Assembly: GCA_051453625.1 (NCBI GenBank)
Contig: JBOZIK010000001.1
Span: 164,335,575-164,399,574 of the forward strand
From: Welwitschia mirabilis
Lineage: Eukaryota > Gnetophyta > Gnetopsida > Welwitschiales
Length of the DNA: 64,000 nt
Direction: 5' to 3'
In this document: positions 11,013 through 24,510 of the stretch, in pieces
Numbering within the stretch: the stretch's first letter is position 1
Layout of the letters: the number at the start of each line of letters is the position of its first letter
Made by a program: the position numbers and the translations under genes
The notes under the pieces: model-generated
The model's input: the letters and a program-made list of their open reading frames with translations, nothing else
What the model was told of the DNA's origin: nothing
Databases searched by the model: none

Positions 11013-13399
11013 ATCATATTTAAAACTTATAAAATACATTAGAAGCATCTATTCTCAAATACGTATTAAAAAGTTGCATTTAATAGTAAAATTTTCATTT
11101 TAGAGTCATGGCAATAAAAAATTTCATTGAATAAAATGTTCTGAGATTACAATCACAAGTTTTCATGTACAAAAGTAATAGAACTTAGGTAAAAAATAAT
11201 GCATTGGAAAAAAAAAAAAGATTTTGTTAAGGCATAACAATATATAATGACCTATGACATGTAATTAAAAAAACTAATAATACTTACTAAAATGACATAT
11301 CTTCAAATGCCATAGTCATAAAAAGCATAGAAATATGTATCTATAATCTAAGATCACTCTTTATTCTCAATTCTTTCTTTGTTATATTTTCCTTCATCCT
11401 ATATTTTTTTCCTTATTCCACTATTTTAGTAAATTTTCCTTCTCCTCCTTATTGGACATCATTAAAGAACTATTTACTAGAAGATGCATGTGAAATTAAT
11501 GATCCACTATATGATTAGTTTTCATCATTACTATCTTTAGTTTCACAGTGCTATCTAAAATAAGACTTTTAGCATGTACCAAAAGATAAGGAAATATCCT
11601 ACTAGTGGATTGAACTTAGAGTATGTTTCTTATTCTTAACTAACTATGCTTCCTTCTGTCTCATTCTTAAGTATGTTTTTAGAGTGATGGATGGTCATAA
11701 CAAACTAAAAGTTTTATCTTAGGTAAACTTTGAAGTTCTTGCTAGTACACACACTAGTGATGAAGAGATGTATGGTGGTAACCCCAGTGATGATTATTGT
11801 CCCTATGTTTAAACTCTTCATTTACTAGAATAAGTGGCTTTGAATGATTCTTCTAATTTAGTAGAAGATGACCTAGTCACATGCTAAATGTATTCCAAGA
11901 TGGTGCATGCTTATGAATGTGAATGTTATATCCATGTTCTAAATGTTACATTATACCCCTTCAAGATGATTCATTCTCTACATCTATGCCATTTCTATTA
12001 CTCTATTATTTTGTTGCTCTTAGATGATACTGCTGTATCCATTTCTTCTAATTCTAATAATGGTTTCTTCCTCTTAATAGTTGCCCCATTGGCATATCTG
12101 TCTTATATTTTTTTTATCTACAAAACATTTCTAATAATTTTATTTATCACCTTTTCTATTATTTTCAACCCCTCTTTCATTGATGAATATATTTGTACTT
12201 TCAATACCTTAGATCTTTTTAAAGCTAGTTTTTATGGATTTTTTTTCTTCATTATTTTCTATTTATACTCTTTCTTGCTAAATTTAGATAAGAGATTTTT
12301 GTTATAATTACTTTATAAGAATATATAGAAATTATACCACCAAAAACAAGTATTCTAATAAAAAATGAACATTTAAATTATTGTGCATAGTTGAATTATG
12401 AATTGTATCCATACCTATGATATAGCCAATATCTATTTAAATAAAAAATAATAAAAAATTCATTGAAAGTATCTACATTATTGCATAACATATGTAACTT
12501 CCTTCTCAAACTAGAATGTTCTAAAGAATAATTAAACTTAAAGTGGAATTAATCATGTCTTTTCCTTCTACTATCTCTTCAAAATCTGCACATGGTCAAT
12601 AAAAAAACTTGAGTGGTAAGTACTTTCCTTCTATATTTAAATTTTTTTTGCTAGTAAAATCCTTTTGAAAGATGAAAAATACACTTGTAAAGCATTAAAT
12701 GCATCTATATTAAGTAAATTATTCAAAGATACTAAAGTAATTTATAGTGTTTAGTTACTTGTTTGTGTAGAAAAGGTTGCCTCTTCATTGTATATGTTAT
12801 GGATGTTGTAGTAAAAAAATTAAACCATCTACTTTAGAAAAATTTGATTGAGATCTACTATTTTTTGTTATTTTATTCCTCAAATAACTACTAAATTTGT
12901 ATTAGTATGTTTGGTTTAAACAATAGAGTTCTTTTAATGATCTTGTTAATTTATTTCTAATTTAAATATTTCTTTGCCACATTTGAGTTCATAACTATAG
13001 GTTTATAGTATCTTTTTTAGGCTACACTCTTATCCTTTCCTATCTTTATTGCAATTTTATATCCTTTTATGCTTTTTTGTATAACCATTTTAAGTGAATA
13101 TTGACTGAAATGATGAAAAAAAAACCTAAAACTATATAAGTTTTAAATAAAAAGATACCTTGCTTTAATTGTAAAAATATTAGACCTATAGAGAATGTTA
13201 AATTTGAAAGCTTCATTATTATGAAAGGAAACATCTTTCTTAATAGGTTATAAAAATGATAGTTTTAAAGGAGGATTTCACCTAAATAGAGGCATTTAAT
13301 CCTATTTTTAATTTGTGCATTAGCACATATTATAGCAATTTATGAATCTAGTAGATGTTTAAAATGTAATTTATAGACAACTAAATCTTAAGAAGTCAT
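11013..13399. other. Presumed 3' interior of element A, not readable
   Basis: By position this should hold copia RT and RNase H on the minus strand, but I found none of their motifs. The longest open stretch is + strand 11888-12307 (139 codons), rich in Phe, Leu and Ile with several hydrophobic runs. It has no known domain, and T-rich decayed DNA easily gives such ORFs. Either the RT part was replaced or it has decayed past recognition by eye. Confidence 0.4.
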
Positions 13400-13700
13400 T
13401 TACCCTGAATTGGTAGAGCGAAAAGATGCCATTTAGTAGTAGATGTCTATGAAACTAAAAGATGTCTAGAGAAGGTGGAGATGTCTATGTTATATAAAGG
13501 CTTTACATTTAATCTTTCAAAAGGAAATGAAAAAACACATAGTTGCATAATAGTAGATGTTTCATGTAGAAATAAATGTGAAAAACATGTTTAAGTAAAA
13601 GACATTTCTGAATTTAAAAGACTTCTATCACATGCATAAATGTCTATACCCTTAAAAGATGTCTGCATAGATAACTAATGAAAAATTAATGTAATGATGC
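13400..13700. repeat. Cluster of GATGTC/GACATC motifs, LTR-like
   Basis: Several AGATGTCT or near forms (13442, 13461, 13481, 13554, 13662) and related AGACATTT/AAATGTCT strings lie within 250 bases, with TATATAAAG near 13494. The same motif density is seen in the element A LTRs and at 63600-63690, so this may be a piece of another related LTR. The palindrome prevents calling an orientation. Confidence 0.4.
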
Positions 13701-14049
13701 AATATGTGAAAATTTCCCTAAAATAATGTAAGACAACTCTAGCAAAGTTAGATACTGTAATAGAAAATACTTGAGTTAATAGAAGGATAGATACCTTTAA
13801 GTCATATCTTAGGGCTTGTCTACACCCTAATCTTGGGTTTATAGATACCTCTTTTTGTAGTCTACCAACTAATCTTTAACATCATCATTATTTATAAGTA
13901 TTTTAAGTTATAATCTAGACATGAAAGTAGCATGTTTATAGATATTTTTAGTGACATTATTATATTCACTTTATTAGATGAGATTTTAATTCTATCACAT
14001 GAAATTTATGCTACTGATAACCTTCTCCTCTTTTGAAGTCTTAGTATGT

Positions 14050-16092
14050 TTTAGCTATTATATAATTTATACCACTATCTAATTTAATTTATTTTTTTGT
14101 CCTACATTAATTTCTTTCATCCTCTTCTTTATCATTCCATGCATAATAAGAACTTTGCAAATGAGTATTATTAATTATTACATTAATGGTTTCTTCTATA
14201 GTTAGAGTGAATTTGTGAAGTATTCTACATGCCTTACTAACAATATAATACCTGAGAAATATGCCTTCATTAAACTTGACATAAAATTTTGTTATCTAAT
14301 ACTTTTATTTAAAATAAAACATTTTAATTCAAAAAATATAAAAATAACTCATAAATGTTTCTTACCATACCATATTTTATGAGAATTTTTGTTTGTAAAT
14401 AATCTCAATAATATCCAATTTGATGCATAATAAGCAGTGTTTACTTCTTCAATGCAGAAGTGGTAAGATATCTTTTGATCATGTATCATTGTCCTTAATA
14501 ATTCATTTAGTATTTTATTATTCCTTTTAGCTAATTCATTCTATTGTGGTATCCCGAGTGCAAAATATTGATGATCAATTCTATGTTACTCATAGAACTT
14601 CCTAAAATATGTGTTGTTGAATTCTTCACCATTATCACTTCTTATGACCTTAACATGATATCCCCTTTTATTTTTAAATGTGATACATAACTTAGAAGAT
14701 ATATCAAATGTCTCATCCTTGTATCCAAGAAAGGCTATCTAATTAACTCTAGAAAAATTATTAATAATGATTAGATAATATCATTTTCTTCCTGGACTCT
14801 CTATTTTTGAAGATCCTACTACAGTAAAATGTAATTAATCTAAGGGCAAAAAATTAGAAATTAATGTTTTCTTATTGAACCTTACCCATAGCTTTTTTTT
14901 CTTGTGGTAATCATTAAAAAAGTATTAATTAAAGCTCTTAAATTTAGAAAGTTCTCTTTCTAGTTATTTGATAAACATAGTTTGAATTAACTTCATATTC
15001 ATGTGTACAAGCATTCTATACTAAGTCTCTACATCTTCTATAGTATTAAAGAAACACTTCACATTTTTATTAGTAATGTTATTAAGATAGGTGACATATA
15101 CCTTGGTCTTCCTTTAGTTGATAAATAATATTTTACTAGAAAATAAATCTTTCATCACATAACCATCCTTTTAAAATATGACATCAAAATTGAAATTACA
15201 CATTTAACTTAAAATTGGTAAGTTATGTTACAATCCATCCACATAGAAAACATTCTTTATCTATGAGAGTTATCCACCTCTAATTGTGTCTAGACTTTAA
15301 TAAATACTTTTTCATTGTTTCTAGATGATGTAACTTTATGATCTTACTTAAGTAAACTCTTGAAAAGTGTTTTATCACTTATCATATATCCAAATCATTT
15401 ACTATCTATGTACTAGATTTTTCTTCTTATTACTCATAGTGCAATCTAATTAATGAAAGATTTTTTTTATTTTGCTTTGTCATTCATTTCATCATGTGAG
15501 TTATCTAAAATATTTATTACTTCATCTCTTTAACTTTTAACAATGATCAATGTAATAACATTTATTATGTAATAAAAGGATATAATATCTATAATGTCCT
15601 TTTCTAGGACAATAGAATAGATAATTTTATTTGCATACATTAAATGTTCTTACTACGTCTACATTTTAAGTTTGTGAAGAGGTTTCAAGTATCTTCTTGA
15701 GTTTAGTCTATTGAAGGTTTATTATTACCAAGGAGATTTCTATTATTTATCCTTCTATCCTAATCATGCATCATACTTGGTATTTTCTTAACTTTGGTGT
15801 ATCTATTTTTGATATATTTTACATGTTACAATTACTATTTTACTTTTTCTAAATCAATTATTTGTTTACTAATATCATCCTTTAGAGAATAATCCTTTCT
15901 TATTATCTTTAAATAAGAAATCATTTCCTATTCAAGGTCCAACTAAAGGTTGTAAAGTATATTTTTCATTTTAATGCACTCCTTGCATAAATCAATAATT
16001 TTTTTTATGGATTATACATTTCTTGAAGAGCTAGTTAACTTTCTCATCACATAAATCGTCAATTTTATCAATATTATCACATGTCTAGAAAT
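14050..16092 (-). pseudogene. Element A: end of gag, pre-integrase region and integrase
   Basis: Minus-strand frames give, from 16092 downwards: an acidic/coiled-coil gag end (NIDKIDDLCDEKVN, then KNNDLCKEC), the pre-integrase region (MISDKTLFKSLLK near 15350, KNVFYVDGL near 15250), and the integrase core with GSSKIESPGRK near 14800, NNFSRVN near 14745, YKDETFD near 14715, VIRSDNGEEFNNTYF near 14640, and IPQ-stop-NELAKRNNKIL near 14550 (the TPQQNG block). It continues to NEGIFLRYYIVSKACRI near 14250 and ends close to 14100. The DDE residues are partly recognisable, but there are many stops and frame changes. Its gag half continues at 23365-24484 beyond element C. Confidence 0.9.
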
Positions 16093-16097
16093 ACATT
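16093..16097. repeat. Target-site duplication of element C, left copy (ACATT)
   Basis: ACATT next to the outer end of the 3' LTR. The same five bases occur at 23360-23364, where the last base overlaps the T of the inferred LTR terminus, so the call is good but not perfect. Confidence 0.55.
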
Positions 16098-17686
16098 TAT
16101 TGGAGTCTATATTGTGTAATTTTTTCTTTTAATTAACCATCTTTAATAATAACCTATAATCATAGTATCTATCTCATATAAACACATACTAGTATACAGA
16201 TTCAATAAAATTTAATACTCTAGAGAGGAATTTGAAGTGCATCTAAAAACTGTTTTATTAAAAAATCAATTAAAATGATTTTTATTTAATTCTAGAATAA
16301 TATATAAATGATTATGCAATTATAAATGTAATTAAAGAATGAAATGCATCCTAAATAAAATTTATTAACTAATTTAACGAATCTATTATCACTTATATTA
16401 ACACTTATAATATATATCAATTACAAATTAATGTGACTTTTGTTGTAATTATCATAAACTGTAAAGAAGATAAGAGAAAAAGTAGTATAAATAAAATGAT
16501 CTTTTACAAATTAATGTGACTTTAGTTGTAATTATCATAGTGCTCTTATATCAACTAAAAGTTATTGTCCATCAATGGAGGAAACATAGCTCAACATGAA
16601 GATAAACTCCTATCCTAAGCTAGATGGATCTCTTGCTTAATTAAACTCTAATTTATCATAAGAATAATTAATGATTAGAAGTAGGGAAATGAAGGGAATA
16701 TTTATAGTTTTGGATTAATGATTTAGATCATTAAGGAGTTACAACTAATCAAGAATAATCATATCACTAATTTTATAATGGATAGAATACATTTTACATT
16801 TATTAAAACTTCCATTATATTAGGTTTTGTCCAAATGATAAGGTAAACAACATGTGATACTCTCTTGTAATGATTGGCTCTCCTTCATGTGTCTACTTGA
16901 TATAACACCTAAGTGTCATTCACCTAGGTATTGATTAGATTATTAGATAGACATTTTTCTATTCGTATATATTGAGTGTCATCTGAATGTATCATATGGA
17001 TCATAATATGGATGGTATTCTTTCTATTTTTTCAATTTCTACTAGTCATTATTGTACTATCATTTAGATGATCAAGAGAATGATACATATTTTAATACTT
17101 TCTCTCCTTAAATTGCCATAATTAGTCTTTATCTCAACCTCTAATTCTTTCTTCCATTAACATTGTTTTTTATCTGTTCTTCACAAGTGCATTGAACATG
17201 GTCAAATTTTTTCTAAATTTGAATATAGCTTCTAAGTTTATTGACTCATCCTAGGATCATTACATGGGTTGGTGTTGATGGCATACTTATCATTCATCAT
17301 GAAGACTTACTCCTAATTTTATTAATGAAAGTTCTCAGCTCTTATAGATTTTTTTGTTTTTATAGTTAAGGCATCTGGTTAGAGCCATATTCATATTATG
17401 ATTTTTCTTAATAATTTCTTATTATTCATTAATTTTATCATAATGACTAACTGAACAACACTTCTTTTCCATCTTTTAGCCATGTTGATCATTACTTCTT
17501 AGACTATATTGGATCCATAATGCGCTAGATAATTTAAGGCATTTTAAATATGCTAGGAGAAGGTTCATAATATTAAAACTTAGTGCTTTATTTAACAATC
17601 TTAATAGATCTTTAAATTATTCCTAATTTATTTGTAAACCTATTAAATATAGCTAAAATCACATTGGTTAATTTTGCCTTATGGCA
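16098..17686 (-). mobile_element. 3' LTR of element C
   Basis: Matches 21843-23360 throughout: a shared right part ATTAAATATA.CTAAAATCACA and left part CTTTAATA.TAACCTATAATC.TAGTATCT. The middle contains the shared strings TCTAGAGAG, ATTAATGTGA/TATTTT and 'gatgataca...'. Divergence is high, so the element is old. Confidence 0.75.
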
Positions 17687-17700
17687 TAGCTCCCACACTA
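17687..17700 (-). promoter_or_regulatory. Polypurine tract of element C
   Basis: Minus strand TAGTGTGGGAGCTA directly before TGCCATAAGG. GTGTGGGAG is typical of the plus-strand primer of Athila-like gypsy elements. Confidence 0.6.
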
Positions 17701-20700
17701 AGAATTTTTTAGTTCCTAATAAAGAAAGCAAAAAGAAGATAAGTAAGTTAAATTGAAACCAAAATGAGAAATATTACTTAAGCATAAAGGATACATCAAA
17801 TATTAAGTGCATTTATTTTAGCATATCAAAGAGATATTTCAATTAAACATCATGAAGAAGATGTGCATTAAATTTAGGATATACATATTAATTTCAATCA
17901 AATCTGAAATTTTAATGATTTCAAAGATTCTAACCCCACGAGGTAGATAAAATCATTTCAAATTTAAAAATCATTTCAAATTTAAAATTACATGAAATGA
18001 TTAGAAGAAATAAGACGAAAGTTTCAAGGAATGAAAAATAAAATGTAAAATCAAGAAGGAAAAGAAACACATGGTACTGTAGCATATTGAAGATTATAAT
18101 AGATTCATTAAGAAAAATAGATAAAGCACAAAATGAAAGTGCATTAATATAAAATAAAAAAGGAAAAGAAAATATACCAAAGTAAGCTCAAGCACCATTA
18201 AAAAAAAGCATTAAGCTACTTGTATTCTAAATCCTAATCTCTAAAGCATAATACTTAGTTTGAAATAAAAATAATTATAAATCTCTTTTAGAGATTAAAT
18301 TAATTACTCTAATGTTATGATCATATGATAAAAATAAAAAATATGGTTAAGAACTTTTAAATTTTTTAACTTAATGAATAGGAATAAACAAATTATATTA
18401 GAACATATTTTATTTAACATTGATCACTTACCAATAGTATTTCATTTCAAAAAAAAGATACATTATTCTTGATCAATACAACATCACAATTCTATTTTAA
18501 AATCATGGATGAAAATGACATTGTACCAATTGAAATTGATTTATCATAGCTAAATTCTCAAGCATTAACTTAAAAGATGTTTTAGACTAATAATACTTAA
18601 TAATGTAACAATCACAACATAATTCAAGAGGTACATTCTTTTACCTTGGATTNNNNNNNNNNNNNNNNNNNNNNNNNNNNNNNNNNNNNNNNNNNNNNNN
18701 NNNNNNNNNNNNNNNNNNNNNNNNNNNNNNNNNNNNNNNNNNNNNNNNNNNNNNNNNNNNNNNNNNNNNNNNNNNNNNNNNNNNNNNNNNNNNNNNNNNN
18801 NNNNNNNNNNNNNNNNNNNNNNNNNNNNNNNNNNNNNNNNNNNNNNNNNNNNNNNNNNNNNNNNNNNNNNNNNNNNNNNNNNNNNNNNNNNNNNNNNNNN
18901 NNNNNNNNNNNNNNNNNNNNNNNNNNNNNNNNNNNNNNNNNNNNNNNNNNNNNNNNNNNNNNNNNNNNNNNNNNNNNNNNNNNNNNNNNNNNNNNNNNNN
19001 NNNNNNNNNNNNNNNNNNNNNNNNNNNNNNNNNNNNNNNNNNNNNNNNNNNNNNNNNNNNNNNNNNNNNNNNNNNNNNNNNNNNNNNNNNNNNNNNNNNN
19101 NNNNNNNNNNNNNNNNNNNNNNNNNNNNNNNNNNNNNNNNNNNNNNNNNNNNNNNNNNNNNNNNNNNNNNNNNNNNNNNNNNNNNNNNNNNNNNNNNNNN
19201 NNNNNNNNNNNNNNNNNNNNNNNNNNNNNNNNNNNNNNNNNNNNNNNNNNNNNNNNNNNNNNNNNNNNNNNNNNNNNNNNNNNNNNNNNNNNNNNNNNNN
19301 NNNNNNNNNNNNNNNNNNNNNNNNNNNNNNNNNNNNNNNNNNNNNNNNNNNNNNNNNNNNNNNNNNNNNNNNNNNNNNNNNNNNNNNNNNNNNNNNNNNN
19401 NNNNNNNNNNNNNNNNNNNNNNNNNNNNNNNNNNNNNNNNNNNNNNNNNNNNNNNNNNNNNNNNNNNNNNNNNNNNNNNNNNNNNNNNNNNNNNNNNNNN
19501 NNNNNNNNNNNNNTTTTTTTCACAAATATGAAAATCAATTGTGCATTATCAAAGTAATAATAGCTTATTACCTTAATAAAAATTAAGTTAATAAAGAAAT
19601 AGAGCATACAATATGAACAAATTAATTAAACAAATTTTCCTCTATTAGAATAAGAGCTCATGAGCATTTGCATGCCTTTCGATTAGCTAAAATTTAATTA
19701 ATTATTCATAAATTACAAAATACTAAAATGCTTAAGCATATTATATGATGAAAAAATTGAGTAAAATCAAGTTAATAAATGTGGAAAATAAAACATATTT
19801 GAATAAAACATTCACATAAGAGTAAGTGATGGATATATCCTCAAGAAAAGAGAATTCGCTAAATTAGTTTCTTTAATTATAATGGAGTTTCTTAGCTTTA
19901 CATTAATCCTATGTCAAAAAGATAGATATTTCAACATAGTTATTACATTATACCTTTTTAAAAAAATTAAGAACCAAATCATATGGAATCCAATTGATAG
20001 AACATAAAAGGTATATGATCATTATTGAACAAAATTAATTAGTGAAAAATGAAATATATTGATAACATTTTATTAATAAAAATTTTACAAGTTAAGTAAA
20101 AGATGAATAATTGATAAAGTTCATTGAAATTAATCTCTTGTGAAACTAATGCATAGCATGATTACCATTCTATGATTTATTAATGGTATGAGTTAGAGTA
20201 TGAATCTAAAAATTGATTAGGACATGTTTAGTAAGATAAAGAAGTTTCTAAGATTTAGCTCAAGGAATGGATTAACATTAAGAAGATAAGTCTTTTCCTA
20301 ATTTAATATTTTACAATATCTCAATTATATCTTTTTTAGAAGTTGAAGGTGATGTGAAATTCAGAGTATAAGAGAGAATGCTATTTTTATTTTCATTAGA
20401 AAGTGTAAGTGACAAAAATGAAGAAACATTTGTGATAGGATTATACCTTTCAAAATTGATGAATTCATGGAATGTAAGAAGTCTATCCTTTACTACGTTT
20501 TATTAAATTTCTGTAACTGCTTCCTTATCCTCCTTCGTATTATTATTTGAGTCATTAAATTATTACATATCTTCATTTACCAAGTTATTAGATTCACTAG
20601 AAAGTTCACAAAGAGAGATGTGATTACTATGTTCATCATAGATTGAGAAATTTTCATATTTCTCTAAAGCTAATTATTTCCTTTCACACTATTTTTTTAA

Positions 20701-21820
20701 TAGTAAGTTCATATTCGGTATATATCTCTATACCATCATCTGATAAATCATCATCCTCATCATTATTATTTAATTAGTGAGTTAAAAATTCATTATCATC
20801 ATATTAAATATCTTCTCTTAAACATTAACCATTTAAATGTTCATCATCAAAATAAAATTTTTTACTATGTGTATAAATTTTGAAGTTTTCCCCTCTTTCT
20901 CAAGGTAAGAGATAGTAGACATAGTGGCACAGGCTTGAGAATGTTATATTAGAAGAGAATCTTGAGGTCTTTGGTTTCCTAACATTGTTTCTTGAAGTAT
21001 GCCTATAATATTTGCAATGTCTTTACTAGTAGTCTTTTGCATTTTTTTTCATATTCTTATTGGTAACCTCTTGCATTTTTGTAAGTTATTCTATTAAATT
21101 ATGAAGTAAATCATCTTGGTTGAATTGGTAGATATAAAAATGTGGGAGTTATAAGAAATATATTTCTTCTTCATATTCCTCTATAGAAGGGATTGAGGTA
21201 TGCCAAATTTACTATAGAATTATTTTCTAAAAGAAGTAGGATTCCTAAAATGTTACAACTCATTATCATTATTCCTACATGAAGAATAAAGAAAATAAGG
21301 GATAAAAGAGAAAAGTTAAAAAGAGGAAGGATTCTAATTCCTAGTTTTGACATCATTTTTTATTCACAATTTCTTCTTATTTCTACAAATATTTCATGTA
21401 ATATTCTTTTACCATTATTAATAGATGAAAAGAGTGAAATATGAAGAATTAATTTGGATTGTAAGTAAGATAATTACTAGGATATCACAAAGCATAAGAT
21501 ATAGATCAATCTCATTAAACAATCTTTTAGCAATATAAAAACCATGATATATATCTAAAGTTTAGAAGAAAATCTTCAAGATCAAATGAGGTACAAAGAG
21601 TAGGCCTAGAATGGTAGTCTTTAAGTTTACACATAAGGAAAATCTAACATTAAAAAAAAAGACTAAAAGAAATTAAATGCAATGTAAGCTAAAAAAATCA
21701 ATGTGGAAGATAATCTAAGAAAAGAAAAAATTGTATATACAATACTACACAAGTAAATAATTTAAAACCAAATTAGTTATCTATGTAATGTGAATCAATC
21801 TTTCGAACTTTCTTGAACTT
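17701..21820 (-). mobile_element. Interior of element C with gag-like remnant and 861-N gap
   Basis: N-gap at 18653-19513. Right of the gap, minus-strand frames give QDDLLHNLIE near 21110, KDIANIIGILQETMLGNQ near 20990, and an acidic run NNDEDDDLSDDGIEIYTEYEL near 20720-20770. This fits the variable, charged part of a gypsy gag, but I cannot name a domain. 17701-18652 and 19514-20480 show nothing readable. Confidence 0.45.
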
Positions 21821-21840
21821 ATTCCTAGCAAGGACACCAA
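21821..21840 (-). promoter_or_regulatory. Primer-binding site of element C
   Basis: Minus strand TTGGTGTCCTTGCTAGGAAT, two bases from the LTR end (CAACA). Compared with the usual Athila-type site (TGGCGCCGTTGCCGGGGA) it has five C-to-T or G-to-A changes and one other. Confidence 0.7.
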
Positions 21841-21842
21841 TT

Positions 21843-23360
21843 TGTTGAATTGGGTACTATAAATTTTTATTTTTAATTAATGATCTTTAATAGTAACCTA
21901 TAATCTTAGTATCTAATTCATGCAAACACATTCTAGTATAGGGAGTCAATCTAATGTTGTATTCTAGAGAGTAATTAGAAGTACATTTAAAAAATTAATT
22001 TATTTAGAATGGAATTCAAATAATTTTCTATTTAATTTTGAAATAATAAATAAATGAAAATGAAATACTTAATGAAATGCAAGAATGAAATGAAATCCTA
22101 AATGGAGTTTACTAACTAAGTTAACTAATTTATTGTCATTTATATTGGCCCTTATAATTTATACGAAGTACCAATTAATGTTATTTTAATTATAACTGAT
22201 ATAAACTATAAATGAGATAATAGATGAAGTATTAGAATTAAAATGATATTTTATTAATCTAATATTCTTACATTAGATTAAACTAGTTATCCCGTAATGG
22301 AGAAAACATACCCCGATACCAACGTAAGCACCTTTATTAAGCCAGATGATTTCCTTACTCAACTGAACTCTAGTATTTTATAAGAATGATTAATGCATGA
22401 AAGATTAGAAATGGGGATTATAAGAGGGGTATTTCTAGTTTAGGATTAATGGTTTAGATCAATAAGAAGTACTAACCAACTAAGAGTGATTATATTAATG
22501 ATTCTATAATGAATATAATATCTTTTATATTCATTAGGGCTATCATCATACTAGGTGTTATCTAGATAATAAGGTAAATGATATGAGATCTTCTTTGGTA
22601 ATGATTGAACATCCTTCACATATCTTCTTGGTGTAACACTTAAGGGGCATTGAATTGGGTTCATCTAGATGACTACTTGGATAACTATTAGTGAAAAAAT
22701 AGTATTTTTCTATTTCTATATACTAAGCACCATCCAAATGTATCATCTAAACAAATCCAAATGATGGTTTTTCTATTTCTTCCTTTTCTACTAGTTATCC
22801 TTTTATTATCATCTAGATTACTAGGTGGATGATACATCTTTTGATACCTTTTCTCTTTAAATTTCCATAATTGAACTTTCTCTTAATATTTGATGCTTTC
22901 TTTTACTAACATTAGATTTGTTCCATCCTTTATAGTGCATTGATCATGATCAGGTATCTTCTGGTTTTGATCATAACTTCTAAGTTCATTGATTGGTTAT
23001 AGGATCTTTTCAAAGAGTGGATTTTTATGGTATCATTATCATTCATTATGAATAGTAGTTAGAGACATACTCATATGATTTTGCTCAATAATTGATCATT
23101 TTCCTCTAGTTTTGATCTAAATGATTAATTAGATGATAATTCTTCTCCATCTTTTATCCATGTTAAGCATTACTTCTTAATTCAAAGTGGATCCATACTT
23201 TTTTGGATAAGATAAGATATCCAAAATATGCCAATAAAAGGTCTATAATATTAAAAATTAATGTTTTGTTTGATGATCTTAATATATATCTAAATTCTTC
23301 TTGATTTACTTAGAGACTTATTAAATATACCTAAAATCACACTCTAATAAGCCAATATCA
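21843..23360 (-). mobile_element. 5' LTR of element C
   Basis: Starts (minus) TGATATTGGC and ends ATTCAACA next to the primer-binding site. Pairs with 16098-17686. The outer flank 23361 onward reads as copia gag of element A. Confidence 0.75.
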
Positions 23361-23364
23361 CATT

Positions 23365-24484
23365 GTAACCTCATGTCTTTATTGTTGGTGTTCCTATGAG
23401 AATTTATCCTGAATTATAAGTAGGTGTTTCTTTCATCATCTTAGACATTCTCATCACAAACTTCTTCATCATCATTCTAACTAGTGTAGATCTTAATTTT
23501 TGTATAATATCACTTTTAATTCTTTTCTTACATTCTACTACTACTTAGATATTTTAAGGAAAGATAATTTTTATCCACATAATTATAATATTATAAATTA
23601 TAAAAATAATTATTAACACCTTTTCTTTTACCTTTCACTTATGGATCTAATCATTCTTGTTCCTTCTATATTTTCTTGTTTCTTTTGGATGGAAGATGTT
23701 TTAGTCATTTAAAATACTAGGGCTATCTCATCTTTGTTATTCTTCTTAGATTCATTATCTAAGGATATTATATACTTTTGTTTATTGTGATGCCTTTTAA
23801 TATCATTTTATTTAGGCATTATGAATTTTTATTTAATAATCTCATCTTCTACTAGGTTCATCTCATTAGATGTTAGTGAACATTGTAGTACCTTGAACTT
23901 CATAATAGAAAATTTCTTCATTCCTTCATGGTACTGGTTTTTGAATTTTATACTGGTATAAGTAATCGTATAACCTTCTGAATTACTTTTTCATTTAGTA
24001 GATCTCATCTAAATCCATGAATATCATTTACAATATTACTTACCTTGATGAAGCATTCATTCCTTTTTTCACCTTCATTCATTTTGAGATTTTCAAGTTG
24101 GTTGGTTAGCATTAGTAACTTTAATTGCTTGATAAAAGATATGCATTTATATATTCCATTTAAGACATTTCAAACTTCATTTGTATTACTGGATCTAGCT
24201 TCTTTACTAATTCCTTAGCTGATAAAGCACAATATGAGGTGTTCTTTGTCTTAGTATTGAACATGTAAGTTTTTTAATCTAAACTTATTTAGGTTTTTCT
24301 ATCTTTTGGCTTTGTAACACTTACATTGGCATTTGTAATAATATTAACAGGCATTTCATATTCATCTTTAATGATCTATCACACTTTAAAATCAAGTGAA
24401 TATAAGTAAACCTATGTTCCCATCTTCTAGGCCTAGATTTTATCATTGGAGAGTAGAGTATTTAGTAGTTGACCATTCCTCCAT
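23365..24484 (-). pseudogene. Element A gag, N-terminal part
   Basis: Copia gag (capsid precursor) of the UBN2 type, broken by stops. The start is an ATG at 24484 (ATGGAGGAATGG), a short leader away from the primer-binding site once element B is removed. Readable blocks: FKV-stop-stop-IIKDEYEMPVN near 24380-24340 (the W-x-I-I-K block), KNTSYCALSAKELVKKLDP near 24250-24200, and NEKVIQKVIRLLIPV near 23990-23940 (the 'kil.slP.sw' block). The Lys-rich zinc-knuckle part is not clear. Element C cuts it at 23364; element B starts 22 bases upstream of the ATG. Confidence 0.85.
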
Positions 24485-24505
24485 TATAATTCCCTCAAAG
24501 TTTTT

Positions 24506-24510
24506 AATCC
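24506..24510. repeat. Target-site duplication of element B, left copy (AATCC)
   Basis: AATCC directly before the 5' LTR. The identical AATCC at 31361-31365 directly follows the 3' LTR. Confidence 0.85.

Larger units (their letters stand above)
16098..23360 (-). mobile_element. Element C: gypsy-type LTR element without recognisable pol, nested in element A gag
   Basis: Direct repeats 16098-17686 and 21843-23360 (about 1.5 kb each) frame a 4.2 kb interior that contains an 861-N gap. On the minus strand the primer-binding site follows the 21843 end and a polypurine tract precedes the 17686 end, fixing orientation. The binding site matches the Athila/gypsy form. The interior shows an acidic, gag-like stretch but no RT, integrase or protease, as in LARD-type non-autonomous elements, though the gap could hide pol. 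Copia gag sequence continues on both sides, so C inserted into element A. Confidence 0.75.

Noticed and set aside
11888-12307. 139-codon + strand ORF as a membrane protein gene
   Set aside because: Hydrophobic runs arise easily from T-rich DNA. No homologous family recognised, and it lies inside element A.
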